NCBI GenBank assembly: GCA_963787135.1
Contig: CAWBBW010000004.1
Span: 1-64,000, forward strand
Source of the DNA: Roseiarcus sp963787135
GTDB lineage: Bacteria > Pseudomonadota > Alphaproteobacteria > Rhizobiales > Beijerinckiaceae
DNA: 64,000 nucleotides
Reading direction: 5' to 3'
The notes beneath the pieces are model-generated. The model did no database searches. It saw only the letters and a list, made by a program, of their open reading frames with translations, and had not been told where the DNA came from. Below are positions 1 to 9,127 of the stretch, one piece after another. Each line of letters opens with the position of its first letter. Position 1 is the stretch's first letter. The position numbers were made by a program, and so were the translations under genes.

Positions 1-61
1 GCGTGTTCTCGACGATCTGCACATAGCCGCGCTTGCCGGACCTCTTGAGGCGGAAGAACAT
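1..61 (-). CDS. IS1634-type transposase, N-terminal end, cut by the window edge
   Basis: Only the first 20 codons are present. They read MFFRLKRSGKRGYVQIVENT, nearly identical to the N-terminus of the 574-residue IS1634 transposases at 5875 and 13121. The rest of the gene lies outside the window, so nothing can be said about its integrity. Confidence 0.7.
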   Translation of the reverse strand, partial: MFFRLKRSGKRGYVQIVENT

Positions 62-221
62 GGGCCCTCGCTATCGAGCACCACGGGAGATCCGACTCGC
101 CACCAAAGATCAAGCGCAAAAACTGTGCAAACGTGGCACTACATTTGCCGAAAACCGCTCACCGCCATCAATGATATCAATGCTTTGCGGGCGCGAGGGT
201 CAGTTTACTGTTCAAGTCGGG
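1..221 (-). mobile_element. IS1634-family element, right-hand end only
   Basis: This is the end of an IS1634-type element that runs off the left edge of the window. It aligns base for base, with scattered differences, to the outer ends of the two complete copies at 4092-6034 and 12962-14903. It contains the beginning of the transposase gene on the minus strand (start codon at 61), the untranslated leader, and the terminal sequence TTCAAGTCGGG ending at 221. The differences from the two complete copies show that it is a separate isoform. Confidence 0.75.
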
Positions 222-432
222 TCATGGCGCAGGATTTCCTCCTCGTGGCGGCGTAAGCGCACGCCCAAGTTGGGACGGGTTGCGTTGATGAACGAACAGC
301 GTGGCAGGACTTCGCGGGGATAGTTGCAGCTGTGCTGGGCCGGAACCGGCGGATTGGCCGAGCTCGCCGCAGTCAGCTCGCGATCGCGCGCCTCACCGGT
401 TCCCGCAGCGCGTAGCCTCGTCCCCAAACGGT

Positions 433-1077
433 TCACGATGTCTTGCTCCAATCGGGGACGGCTATGATCGCGAGCTTCTTCTGAGTTTACAAATGTACAC
501 GTCGATGATCTTGGGCTCGAGGCTGGCCGTCCACGTCGCCATAGAGATTGTTCAGGAACATCTCCTTGGTCAAAGTCGAGCCTTGGCGGAGGGCGAGCAA
601 CGCCAGGATTTGGTACTCCTTGCCGGTGAGGTGCAGTTTCACCCCGTTGAGTTTCACGGTCCGGGCTTCGAGGTCAACGATTAGGTCACCGACCGCGATG
701 ACGGATTCGGCGTGGCCTTTTGAACGTCTGACGAGCGCGTGAATGCGAGCGACAAGTTCGTCCTTGTGAAAAGGCTTGGAAAGATAATCATCAGCGCCAA
801 GGCTCAGTCCCTTGATCTTATCCGCGATGCTCGCGAGGCCAGACAGGATCAAGACCGGAGTAGCGACTTTCGCCAAACGTAGAGAACGCAGCACTTCGTA
901 TCCAGAAATGTCAGGCAGGGTTAAGTCGAGTAGGATGATATCGTAGTCATATATTTTGCCCGGATCAACTCCTTCCTCTCCAAGATCGGTCCTGTAGACG
1001 TACATGTCTTCGACCTTGAGCATCAGTTCGATGCTCGCCGCGACCCCTGCATCGTCCTCGACCAGCAAAACGCGCAA
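433..1077 (-). pseudogene. CtrA-like response regulator, frameshifted and C-terminally degenerate
   Basis: The product closely resembles CtrA, the OmpR-class master cell-cycle regulator of alphaproteobacteria. The receiver domain is intact (RVLLVEDD at the N-terminus, the phosphoacceptor Asp in IILLDLTLPD, the conserved Lys in SKPFHKDELV), and the winged-helix part begins with HLTGKEYQ and STLTKEMFLNNLYG. The start is taken as the TTG at 1077, because AAGGAG lies 6 nt upstream and the protein then begins at the usual CtrA position. After NNLYGDVDGQP the frame is lost through an apparent extra C. The expected EPKIIDVYICKLR follows in another frame, and a second shift comes just after it. The C-terminal recognition wing (WGRGYVLR) is missing. 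The gene is probably an inactive extra copy, because a functional ctrA is normally essential and chromosomal. Confidence 0.8.
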
Positions 1078-1282
1078 GTTGATCTCCTTGTTGGGCTCCA
1101 AACTGATCGTTGACGAATAATGTCAACAAAGCCTGAAGCCCCCAAGCAGAATCACACCCAACGAGCGGAGGCAGCGCGCCGCCAGCCCCTCTTGGCGGTT
1201 AGGTAACCAATGGTTGCCGATCGGCTTGCAGGGCCGTCTATGAGCATAGGTGCCGCGCGTCCTTCGGCGACCGGTGGGTAGC

Positions 1283-2675
1283 GTCCACGGACGTGGTGTA
1301 ATTTCCGGCGGAATCGGCGGTGGAAAAACGTGCCGATCCGGGAGTGGAGCTGAGGTGGTCACCGCGGCAGGCGGTCTAGGGTGGAGTTGATCGACTTCAC
1401 ACTGACCGGAGGACCACGATGACCGAGGACAGACTGCCACTGAATGAACTTCTGCAGAAGGCCGGCGACGGTGACTTTCTGCGTGCTGTGGCCGAGAGCG
1501 TCCTGCAATTGCTGATGGAGGCCGACGTCGAGGGGCTGATCGGCGCTGGCCGACACGAACGGGCCGCCGATCGGCTGAACTGGCGCAACGGCTACCGCGA
1601 CCGCACGCTTGACACGCGACTTGGCTCGCTCAACCTCAAAATCCCGAAGCTGCGGGCCGGCAGCTACTTCCCGCCGTTCCTGGAGGCGCGCAAGACGACC
1701 GAAAAGGCGCTGGTCGCCGTCATCCAGGAGGCCTGGATCGGCGGGGTGTCGACGCGCCGGGTCGACGAGATCGCGCAGGCGATGGGGCTTTCCGGCATCT
1801 CGAAGAGCCAGGTCTCGAAACTGTGCAAGGAAATCGACGAGCGCGTGAAGGCCTTCCTCGAACGTCCGCTCGAGGGCGACTGGCCCTATCTGTGGCTAGA
1901 CGCGACCTACCTGAAGGTGCGCGAGGGCGGACGCATCGTCTCGGTCGCCGCGATAATCGCTGTGGCCGCCAACACCGAAGGACGGCGCGAGATCGTCGGG
2001 CTCGGCATCGGCCCGTCGGAAGCCGAGACCTTCTGGGCGGACTTCCTGAAGCGCCTGACCAAACGCGGCCTGCGCGGCGTCAAGCTCGTGATCTCGGACG
2101 CGCACGAGGGGCTGACGGCCGCCGTCCAGCGGGTCGTCGGCGCGACGTGGCAACGCTGTCGCGTGCACTTCATGCGCAATGCGCTGGCCTACGTGCCAAA
2201 GACGCAGGAGACGGTTGTCGCCGCCGCGATCCGCCAGGCCTTCATCCAGCCCGACCGCGAGACGGCGGGCCAGGTCTGGCGGCACGTCGCCGATCAGCTG
2301 CGGCCCCGGTTCGAGAAACTCGGCAGGTTGATGGACGAGGCCGAGCATGACGTGCTCGCCTACACGACCTTCGCCGCGCAGCATCGAACGAAGCTGCATT
2401 CGACTAATCCGCTGGAGCGGCTGAATAAGGAGGTCAAGCGCCGAGCCGACGTCGTCGGCATCTTCCCGAACGAGGAATCCATCGTGCGGCTCGTCGGCGC
2501 CGTTCTCATGGAGCAGAACGACGATTGGCAGACGCAAAATCGCTACATGCAGATCGAGGGCTTCGCAGAGCCGGCCGACAAAACCGCCGACCTCAAGCCG
2601 TTGCAGATTACACCCAAGGCGGCCTGACCAATGACCCCCTCAGCTACACCCGAAAATTACACCACATTGACGGAC
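1283..2675 (+). mobile_element. IS256-family insertion sequence
   Basis: The element consists of one transposase gene bounded by imperfect inverted repeats of about 26 bp. The left end contains GTGGTGTAATTTCCGG (1293-1308) and the right end contains its complement GAAAATTACACCAC (2652-2665). The outer tips both begin GTCC. I found no clear 8-bp target duplication, so the outer boundaries are good to a few bases only. Confidence 0.75.
1419..2627 (+). CDS. IS256-family transposase
   Basis: This is a 402-residue mutator-type DDE transposase that would cut and paste the surrounding element. The catalytic residues can be placed: the first Asp in YLWLDATYLK (about residue 161), the second Asp in LVISDAHEG, and the Glu in NPLERLNKEVKRR. 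The length and the spacing of these motifs are those of an intact IS256 transposase, and there is no internal stop or frameshift. The ATG at 1419 directly follows a GGAGGACCACG ribosome-binding region. The gene occupies nearly the whole element and is likely functional. Confidence 0.92.
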   Translation: MTEDRLPLNELLQKAGDGDFLRAVAESVLQLLMEADVEGLIGAGRHERAADRLNWRNGYRDRTLDTRLGSLNLKIPKLRAGSYFPPFLEARKTTEKALVAVIQEAWIGGVSTRRVDEIAQAMGLSGISKSQVSKLCKEIDERVKAFLERPLEGDWPYLWLDATYLKVREGGRIVSVAAIIAVAANTEGRREIVGLGIGPSEAETFWADFLKRLTKRGLRGVKLVISDAHEGLTAAVQRVVGATWQRCRVHFMRNALAYVPKTQETVVAAAIRQAFIQPDRETAGQVWRHVADQLRPRFEKLGRLMDEAEHDVLAYTTFAAQHRTKLHSTNPLERLNKEVKRRADVVGIFPNEESIVRLVGAVLMEQNDDWQTQNRYMQIEGFAEPADKTADLKPLQITPKAA

Positions 2676-2744
2676 GTGACCTGCTGTCTCGGGCCGAGAA
2701 CTGATCCAGCTGCTGCGCGCATCATGTCGGCCGCCATTGGGGCG

Positions 2745-3047
2745 CTAGTTTGATGAAGCCAATCGTAAAGTTTCGTTTCTGGCCTTTTGAAGTGCAAAAT
2801 TTGCCACTTGCGTTCGAAGGCCCATGATCGCCTTCGAATTGGAGGACTGCGCCCAATGATAAGCCGTGCGCCAGCCGATCCGGACTTTCGGCTCGATCCC
2901 TGGAATGGTTCCCGCCTCGACGCGAAGGCCGCGCACCAGCGCCCCTGACGCGAACACCTTAGCGGCTTCCTCAGAAGTATGGGGCGTGAGGAGCCATTCG
3001 ATCTCTTGCCCCAACGTTCGAGTCGTCGACACGAACCATGAGGGCAT
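2745..3047 (-). CDS. Hypothetical protein, 100 residues
   Basis: I do not recognise this family. The ATG at 3047 is preferred over longer upstream starts because AAGGAAA lies 6 nt before it. The protein begins MPSWFVSTTRTLGQEIEWLL and has a moderately basic C-terminal half with no signal peptide, membrane segment or cysteine motif. It stands alone, downstream of the IS256 element and divergent from the MerR-type gene at 3506. It could be the remnant of a longer gene. Confidence 0.45.
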   Translation of the reverse strand: MPSWFVSTTRTLGQEIEWLLTPHTSEEAAKVFASGALVRGLRVEAGTIPGIEPKVRIGWRTAYHWAQSSNSKAIMGLRTQVANFALQKARNETLRLASSN

Positions 3048-3505
3048 AGCGGTTTCCTTTGAGATCCAAACGTTGCAACTAGGCAGTCTGATTGTGTTGC
3101 CTTGATGACAACCAGCAGTTGCCGCCGTCGTCGAGCTTCGGAGATTGCGAAGCAGCAGTAACCTCAAACGGACCGTCACGCCGCGCACCGGTTCAGCTTA
3201 AAGGGCTCCGCTGCTGGAGACGAGTGCTTGCACAGGTCGGAGCAGGGCTAGCGTCCTACCATAATTATTCACGGCCTCTGGCCACCGCCCGCAGGCCCGA
3301 AGTTACCTCGCCTCCGTTGCGTTCGTCTTAGGCCGTCACGGCGGCGGGAAGTGACATCGGCGCGTCGGCCGTCAAGGTTGCATTATCACTCACCACAACT
3401 TTCAGTTGCATTCTTCGTCTTGCCGCCCATAATCCAATCGATCGCGCAGAGGAACGCGAAATCAGGAAGGTGTGGAACGCACCGGCACCAGCGAAAGGGA
3501 AGGTC
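3048..3505. other. Intergenic region between divergent genes
   Basis: About 460 bp lie between the hypothetical gene at 3047 (minus) and the MerR-type gene at 3506 (plus). I see no convincing coding frame. It must contain the promoters of both genes, but no clear -35/-10 pair or dyad operator stood out. Confidence 0.4.
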
Positions 3506-3952
3506 ATGAAGTTGTCTGGAGGTAATTTAGCGAGTGTGGCCGCGAGCGCGGTAGGGGAAGCGCCTGCCAAACTCCAAGCTGAGCAGGCGGAATTTTCGAT
3601 CGGTCAGATGTCGCGACTGTACAACGTCACCCTCCGTACTTTGCGGTTTTACGAGGACCGCGGACTGGTTGAGCCGCGCCGGGAAGGGAATGCCCGTTTC
3701 TATCGCCCGTCAGATCGCGTGCGCATCGAGATGATTCTGCGTGGAAAGAAACTCGGCTTCACCCTAAGTGAGATCAGCGACCTGATCGGCGGCAAGGGGG
3801 CGACCGAGACGCCGGAACTCGAAGAGCAGCTGCAACCACAGCAGATCGTGAACCAGATTAATCACCTTGAACGCCAACGTGACGACATCGAGAACGCGAT
3901 CAAACAGCTCCGTGCTACCCACCTCCGCCAATCGCAAGGCGCGGCTGCTTGA
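3506..3952 (+). CDS. MerR-family transcriptional regulator
   Basis: This is a 148-residue DNA-binding protein. After a low-complexity N-terminal tail of about 30 residues, the MerR winged-helix domain starts at FSIGQMSRLYNVTLRTLRFY and continues through EDRGLVEPRREGNARFY, with the second recognition part in EMILRGKKLGFTLSEI. The C-terminal 50 residues (QIVNQINHLERQRDDIENAI) form the usual dimerisation coiled coil. There is no Cys cluster, so a metal-sensing role is not indicated. The closest recollection is a group of rhizobial MerR proteins of unknown signal. The ATG at 3506 has GGGAAGG 3 nt upstream and is preferred over an upstream GTG at 3470. No obvious target gene is adjacent, because an IS1634 copy has inserted 140 bp downstream. 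Confidence 0.85.
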   Translation: MKLSGGNLASVAASAVGEAPAKLQAEQAEFSIGQMSRLYNVTLRTLRFYEDRGLVEPRREGNARFYRPSDRVRIEMILRGKKLGFTLSEISDLIGGKGATETPELEEQLQPQQIVNQINHLERQRDDIENAIKQLRATHLRQSQGAAA

Positions 3953-4091
3953 CCAAGGCCAGGGCGACAGCGGCCGCCGCCGACCGCTCCGCCCTGATCC
4001 TCGCAGCCTCGATCACGCGCAGTAGGAGCTCGCTGAGCCAGAGAAGGGCACGGCCGTCGTTGACACGCGTGAAGGAGCCAACGAAAGCAAC

Positions 4092-6034
4092 ACCCGACTT
4101 GAACACCTGAATTTCGCAAGGGGTTGATTGTGTTGGCGTTCTGACGAAATTCAAGTTGGCGTGGCACTACGCCTGGGGCGGCCGCGGCGTTTTCGGGGGG
4201 ATTTGGAGGGGGCCGGCGGCGGAGGACGGGCCTGGCGGGCCCGCGGCAGCAGGGCGACATGGGCGCATTTGAAAAGCCTGATCACGTCTGGCGCGGCGTC
4301 AGTGCGCACGAGCCAGTCGGCGGCTCGGTAGTGGATGCGCACCTGTTGCAGGCGGTCGAGATCGCGCAACAGCTCCTTCCATTCCGGCGCGAGGCCGGCC
4401 TGGCGGGCGAGGTCGTCGAGATGCTTCTGCATCGACAGCGCCAGGAAGGAGCAGAAGACGTGGCCGCGGATGGCGGCGTCGGAGGAATGGAAGATCGGCC
4501 GGGTGCGCATGATCGCCTTTGTCCGGCGGAAGAGGTCCTCGACCTGGAGCAGATCGCGATAGCGCAACACTGCCTGCAACGGGGTCACCTTCGCATTGGT
4601 GCGCAGGACGAAGATCCCGTCGAAGCGCGCCTCCTCGGCAAGCTTGCCAGCGTCGATCTCGAATGAGCGCTCGCCCCTGGCTCCGGCTTTGCGCAGATAG
4701 CGCCGATAGGCGGAGTTGCCGATCAGCGCCTTGTCGCCCCTCTTCAGTTGCGCATCGAGCGCGGCGACGATCGCTTCACGGTCCTTGCGGTCGTTCTCGG
4801 CTTCCGCTTCGTTGCGACAGACGACATAGCGAACGCCTTCGGCGTTCACCTGCTTGACGAACAGCTGGGTCTCTCCCGCCTTCCGCTCGACGAGGAGGGG
4901 CACGAAAGGATCGTCGTTCTCGAGGACGAGCTTGCGCACGGCGGCGTCGGAGCGCTCGCGCGCACCGAGGATGTACTCCAGCTTGCGCTCCTCGAGCCCG
5001 GCGATGGTTGCCGCCGAGATCATGCCGCGGTCTGCGACGACGCAGACCCGGCCGATGGAAAAGCGCCGCTGCAAGCGATCGACGACCGGCAGGAGCGTCG
5101 TCACGTCGGCGGTATTGCCCGGCCACATCTCGGTGCAGATCGGCCGGCCGTCGCCGTCGACGACGAGGCCGAGGATCATCTGCTTCAAATCGGGCCGATA
5201 GTCCTTGGAATAGCCGTGCTCGCCCAGCGTCTCGCCGCCCTCGCCGTAGAAGGAGAGGCTGGTGGTGTCCATGAACACGGCGGAGAGGTCGGTGAACAGG
5301 TCGCGACGGCGGTCGAACAGCCTCTCCTCGATCAGGTCCTTGAGGCAGCGCGGCGCCAGCGCCCCATCCGGCTTCTCCTCCAGCTCCTCGCCGAGCCAGG
5401 CCATGGCGCGGTAGAAGTGATGCAGATCGAGCCCCTCCGCCCCGGGGATATCGTAGTCCTTGGTCCACGAGGCGCAGTCGCGGTCGGATCCCGAAACGAA
5501 CAGACGATGCAAGGCGGCGACGAAGACGGCGCGCTCGACCGGGAACTCGAACGCCCGCTCCATGAGCAGGTCGGCCAGCACGGCGTCGATCCCGAGCCGC
5601 TCCCAGATCCTTCCGAACAGCAGCGGCCCGCCGATCCGCTTGGCGGCGACCGACAGCGCGCCCTCGGCGTCCTCGTCGAGCGCGTTGATCAGCAGCACCT
5701 GATCGGTGAGCTTGGCGCCCGAGGCGATGAGCGAAGCGAGCGCGCCGGAGGCGGCCAGTTCGTCGGCCCGGCCGATATTGGCGATCACCTTCTGGCGCAC
5801 GGCCGCGCCGTCGCGCTTGTTCTCGACGATTTGCACGTAGCCGCGTTGGCCGGACTTCTTGAGGCGGAAGAACATGGGCCCTCGCTATCGAGCACCACGG
5901 AATCCAACTCGCCGCCAAAGATCAAGCACAAAAACTGTGCAAACGTGGCACTACATTTTGCGAAAACCGCTCACCGCCCTAAATGATATCAATGCTTTGC
6001 GAGCGCGAGGGCCAGTTTACTGTTCAAGTCGGGT
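4092..6034 (-). mobile_element. IS1634-family insertion sequence, copy A
   Basis: This complete element is about 1.94 kb long. Its ends carry the inverted repeat ACCCGACTTGAACA (from 4092) and TGTTCAAGTCGGGT (to 6034). It is nearly identical over its full length, including non-coding leader and tail, to copy B at 12962-14903 but in the opposite orientation. The flanking bases (GCAAC on the left, TTGAC on the right) do not form a target duplication, which suggests recombination or an adjacent deletion after insertion. Confidence 0.88.
4151..5875 (-). CDS. IS1634-family (IS4-like) transposase, copy A
   Basis: This 574-residue DDE transposase has the usual start MFFRLKKSGQRGYVQIVEN. The first catalytic region is FMDTTSLSFYGEGG, the second is CVVADRGMISAATIAG, and the C-terminal YREK-like region is in LLQVEDLFRRTKAIMRTRPI. 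The length and domain order are those of intact IS1634 transposases. The protein differs from copy B by one noticed substitution (EAEAEND here, EAGAEND in copy B). No frameshift is present, so it is probably active. Confidence 0.92.
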   Translation of the reverse strand: MFFRLKKSGQRGYVQIVENKRDGAAVRQKVIANIGRADELAASGALASLIASGAKLTDQVLLINALDEDAEGALSVAAKRIGGPLLFGRIWERLGIDAVLADLLMERAFEFPVERAVFVAALHRLFVSGSDRDCASWTKDYDIPGAEGLDLHHFYRAMAWLGEELEEKPDGALAPRCLKDLIEERLFDRRRDLFTDLSAVFMDTTSLSFYGEGGETLGEHGYSKDYRPDLKQMILGLVVDGDGRPICTEMWPGNTADVTTLLPVVDRLQRRFSIGRVCVVADRGMISAATIAGLEERKLEYILGARERSDAAVRKLVLENDDPFVPLLVERKAGETQLFVKQVNAEGVRYVVCRNEAEAENDRKDREAIVAALDAQLKRGDKALIGNSAYRRYLRKAGARGERSFEIDAGKLAEEARFDGIFVLRTNAKVTPLQAVLRYRDLLQVEDLFRRTKAIMRTRPIFHSSDAAIRGHVFCSFLALSMQKHLDDLARQAGLAPEWKELLRDLDRLQQVRIHYRAADWLVRTDAAPDVIRLFKCAHVALLPRARQARPPPPAPSKSPRKRRGRPRRSATPT

Positions 6035-6150
6035 TTGACTAAGCGAATTTTGCCTGAAAATCTGCGGCTTTTGAGAGATCAGATGGGGCTTGGCACAGGC
6101 GCGGCGCACGTCATGGCGAACCCGCCTTCCACTCTTCATCTCATCTCATC

Positions 6151-7221
6151 TCATTGCCGCTTGCGCAGAGCTTGGACGGCCGCAAGGTTCTCAGCGGCTG
6201 TCTTAAACCGTGGATTGATATGCAGCGCCGCCTGGTAGTCGGCGATCGCTCGGTCGAGATCGCCCTTGCCGCGGAAGGCCGCGCCGCGGTTGTTGTAGGC
6301 GTCGGCGAAGGCTGGGTTAAGCTGGATCGCGCGGTCGTAGTCGGCGATAGCGCGGCTCAGATCGCCCTTGGCTTGGTACGCGTTGCCCCGATCGGTGAGA
6401 AAATTCGCCCGCGGGGAGATCCGAATCGCCTCGTTATAATCGATGACGGCGCGGTCGTAGTCGCCCTCCTCCGCGTAGGACAGGCCGCGATTATCGAAAT
6501 AGGCAGGCTCAGACGGTTCGAGCTTGATCGCCTCGCTCTCGTCGGCGATCGCCTGCGCGTTGCGGCCGAGCTTCCCGTAGGCCGCGCCGCGATTGGAGTA
6601 CGCGCGGTCGCTACGGGGATCGAGCTTGATCGCCTCGTCATAGTCCTTGATCGCGCGTTCGTACTCCCTATTGAACCTCCCTATTGAAATAATAGGCGGC
6701 CCCGCGATCCCTGAAAGCCAGGCTCAGTTTCGGATCAAGCCGCAGGGCTTCGTCGTAGTCTTGGATCGCGCGATCGTATTGGCCCTTCTCGACGAACACG
6801 TCGCCGCGGTTGTCGAAGGCCTTGGCGTCCCTGGGATCAGTCGTACCGCCTCGCTTGCGTCGCCGAGCGCGCGGTCGAGCTTGCCGATCGAGCGGTAAGC
6901 GTTGGAGCGCTCGCGAAAGGCTCGGGCGTTGTTCGGATCGAGCGCAATGGCGCGATCGAGATCGGCGAAGGCCTGCTTCATCTTGTCGGCGTACCAAGCG
7001 GCCTGCCCCCGATTGACGAGCGCATCCGCGACCTCCTTGGGCGCGTTCCGCGCGGCGTTGATCAAGGCGCTGCAGGCCGCTATCCGCTGCTCTGGAGAGA
7101 AGGCGCTGTCGTCGTCTGCGGCGCAGACTGTGGCGTTGGCGTTGCCTTGGGCACTGGCCGGCGACGCGGCGAAGGCGGCGAGCAGGCAAAGGACGACGCG
7201 GGATGGCATGGTGCGGCGCAT
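6151..7221 (-). pseudogene. Exported TPR-repeat protein, two frameshifts
   Basis: Read across two frameshifts, this encodes a periplasmic tetratricopeptide protein of about 350 residues. It starts at 7221 with a signal peptide (SRVVLCLLAAFAASPASAQ). About eight TPR units of the type AFADLDRAIALDPNNARAF follow, and it ends ALRKRQ at 6151. The first frame break, near 6838, looks like one missing base (EAVRL-IPGT where DPRDAKAF is expected). The second, near 6672-6697, is a 13-bp tandem duplication of TTCAATAGGGAGG. Removing one copy restores FNREYERAIKDY. TPR proteins of this kind are scaffolds of unknown partner. Confidence 0.8.
6672..6697. repeat. 13-bp tandem duplication inside the TPR gene
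   Basis: On the minus strand the unit TTCAATAGGGAGG is present twice in direct succession. The surrounding protein frame is only continuous if one unit is removed, so the duplication is the probable cause of one of the two frameshifts. Coordinates are approximate to one or two bases. Confidence 0.7.
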
Positions 7222-7389
7222 TGTTGTCTATCTCATGTAGGCAGGGACTGACTATCGCGCGTATTGCGATAGCCGCTGTGACGTTCTTCACAGAATAAGG
7301 GGAGGTCAACAAGGATTCCGAGGCATCTCGCAACTCGGCGCTGAAAACCCCATTCGAGAGGTCGCGTCTCGGGCTGTTTCATAATTCAA

Positions 7390-9050
7390 GCAGACCGTGC
7401 GAAAACTCGTCGAGGTTGATGGGATGCGACGACTGAGCGTGCGGATCGGCGCTTTTCTCGCGTTTCGGGCTGAAATCGCGCCGATGGCCTCTTGGAAGGC
7501 ATGGGAGGACCGCCATGGGCGGTTTTGCCACGAAACAACGCGATTTTGGCCTCTGTCATGCGGCGACGGCCGCCATCATCTTGTCCATGCCGAGAATATT
7601 GAGTGCTCGCCGCAAATTGTAGACGAGCGCGGTCAGGTTGAATTCGGCGCGCACTTTTTCCAGGCCGCGCATCAGGAACGCGCCCTGATTCATCCATTGC
7701 TTGATGCTGCCGAACGGATGTTCGACCGTCTCGCGACGGCGGTCGAGAACTTCCGGCCTCGCCTTCAGGCGGGCCGCCATGCGGTCGAGCGCGTCCTCGT
7801 GCTCGAGACGCGAGACGACGCGATAGCCGGCGTCCGTGCAGCGCGGGCGTAGCGGGCAATCGCGGCACGCCGCCGGGTTGCCGTAATCGACCTTCGTCAT
7901 CTCGCGCAACTTGCCATGGCGGAGCGGCCTCAGTTCGTGACCGCCCGGGCAAGCGTATGCGTCCCGCTCCGGATCGTAAGAGAACTCGTCCTTGCGGAAG
8001 AAGCCATTGCTGACCGAAGAGCCGCGTTGGGGTCTGGGCACATAAGGCGTCAGCCCCGCCTTTTCGCAGGCGGCGATGTCTTCCGTCTTGAAATAACCCT
8101 TGTCGGCGACGACGTCGATCTTCTCGACTTCGAGGATCTCGCGCGCCGGCTCGGCAGTCGCCTGCAACAGCCCCATGTCGACGACCTGGTTGGTCACTTC
8201 CTGTTCGACGATCAGCTTGTGCTTGGCGTCGACCGCGACCTGAATGTTGTAGCCGACAGCGACGCGCGTGTGCGCCGCCATGGCGCGGCTGTCGGGATCG
8301 GTCAGGGATATCTGGTCTTCGCCCGTGCGTTCGAGCTGCTTCAGCATGGCGTCGTATTGGCCGCGCTTCTTGCGCAGTCCCTCGATCTTCTCGGCGAGAT
8401 TTTTCACCCGCGCGCCGCTCGTCGCCTTTTCCGCGGCGTCGCCCTCGTCGAGCCGCTGGAGGTAATCGGCCAGCCGCTCGTCGGCCGCCTTGATGAATTT
8501 CGCCAGCGAATTGCGGGTGAAATTTCGATCCTTGTTGTTGACCGCCTTGATGCGGGTCCCGTCCACCGCCAGCAGTTCGCGTCCGAACAGGTCGAGCCGC
8601 TTGCACAGCAGCGTGAATTGACGAAACACCGATTTGAAGGCGGCGCGATTGTCGGCGCGGAAATCGGCGATGGTCTTGAAGTCAGGCTTCAGCGTTCGCA
8701 ACAGCCAGATGACCTCGATGTTGCGATGGCATTCGGCCTCCAACCGCCGGCTCGAACGCACGCGATTGAGATAGCCGTAGACGTAGAGCTTCAATAGATC
8801 GCCCGGTGCGTAGCCCGGCCGTCCCGTCGCCTTCGGCTGAACCCGCCCGAAGCCTGCCTCGACGAGATCGAGCCCATCGACGAAGGCGTCGATGAAGCGG
8901 ACGGGATTGTCAGGGCCGACGTAATCGTCCACCGCTTCGGGCAGAAGCAGAAGTTGGTCGCGTTCGAAGCCGGAAATGTGCGCCATACCCGATTCTAATA
9001 TGGCGCCAGTGATTCGTGAATCCCTCAGGCCGAGTTTTCGCACGGTCTGC
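7390..9050 (-). mobile_element. IS1182-family insertion sequence
   Basis: The element is bounded by a perfect 20-bp inverted repeat: GCAGACCGTGCGAAAACTCG at 7390-7409 and its complement at 9031-9050. It contains a single transposase gene on the minus strand. I found no obvious target duplication. The next mobile element starts only about 80 bp to the right. Confidence 0.85.
7556..8986 (-). CDS. IS1182-family transposase
   Basis: This is a 476-residue DDE transposase starting MAHISGFERDQLLLLPEAVD at the ATG at 8986. A longer open frame extends upstream, but only through the element's non-coding end. The N-terminal domain contains the characteristic FVDGLDLVEAGFGR and RPGYAPGDLLKLYVYGYLNR blocks. 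Catalytic Asp residues fall in LLAVDGTRIKAVN and VVADKGYFKTEDI, and the Glu in TVEHPFGSIKQWM. A four-cysteine block (YACPGGHELRPL ... CRDCPLRPRC) typical of the family precedes the last catalytic part. No frameshift is seen. Confidence 0.92.
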   Translation of the reverse strand: MAHISGFERDQLLLLPEAVDDYVGPDNPVRFIDAFVDGLDLVEAGFGRVQPKATGRPGYAPGDLLKLYVYGYLNRVRSSRRLEAECHRNIEVIWLLRTLKPDFKTIADFRADNRAAFKSVFRQFTLLCKRLDLFGRELLAVDGTRIKAVNNKDRNFTRNSLAKFIKAADERLADYLQRLDEGDAAEKATSGARVKNLAEKIEGLRKKRGQYDAMLKQLERTGEDQISLTDPDSRAMAAHTRVAVGYNIQVAVDAKHKLIVEQEVTNQVVDMGLLQATAEPAREILEVEKIDVVADKGYFKTEDIAACEKAGLTPYVPRPQRGSSVSNGFFRKDEFSYDPERDAYACPGGHELRPLRHGKLREMTKVDYGNPAACRDCPLRPRCTDAGYRVVSRLEHEDALDRMAARLKARPEVLDRRRETVEHPFGSIKQWMNQGAFLMRGLEKVRAEFNLTALVYNLRRALNILGMDKMMAAVAA

Positions 9051-9127
9051 GAGATTTTCGCACCAGGAATCGACGTCAATAAAAATCGCGCAGCAGCATT
9101 GCCTCGCCGGAAAAGCTCCTGAATGCT

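Noticed and set aside
212..451. 79-codon minus-strand frame between the ctrA-like gene and the IS1634 end
   Set aside because: It overlaps the ctrA-like remnant and ends inside the IS terminal repeat, and has no ribosome-binding site or known motif.
4748..5986. 412-codon frame opposite the IS1634 transposase (also opposite copy B at 13010-14248)
   Set aside because: It is the antisense shadow of the transposase gene, with low-complexity composition and no recognisable domain.
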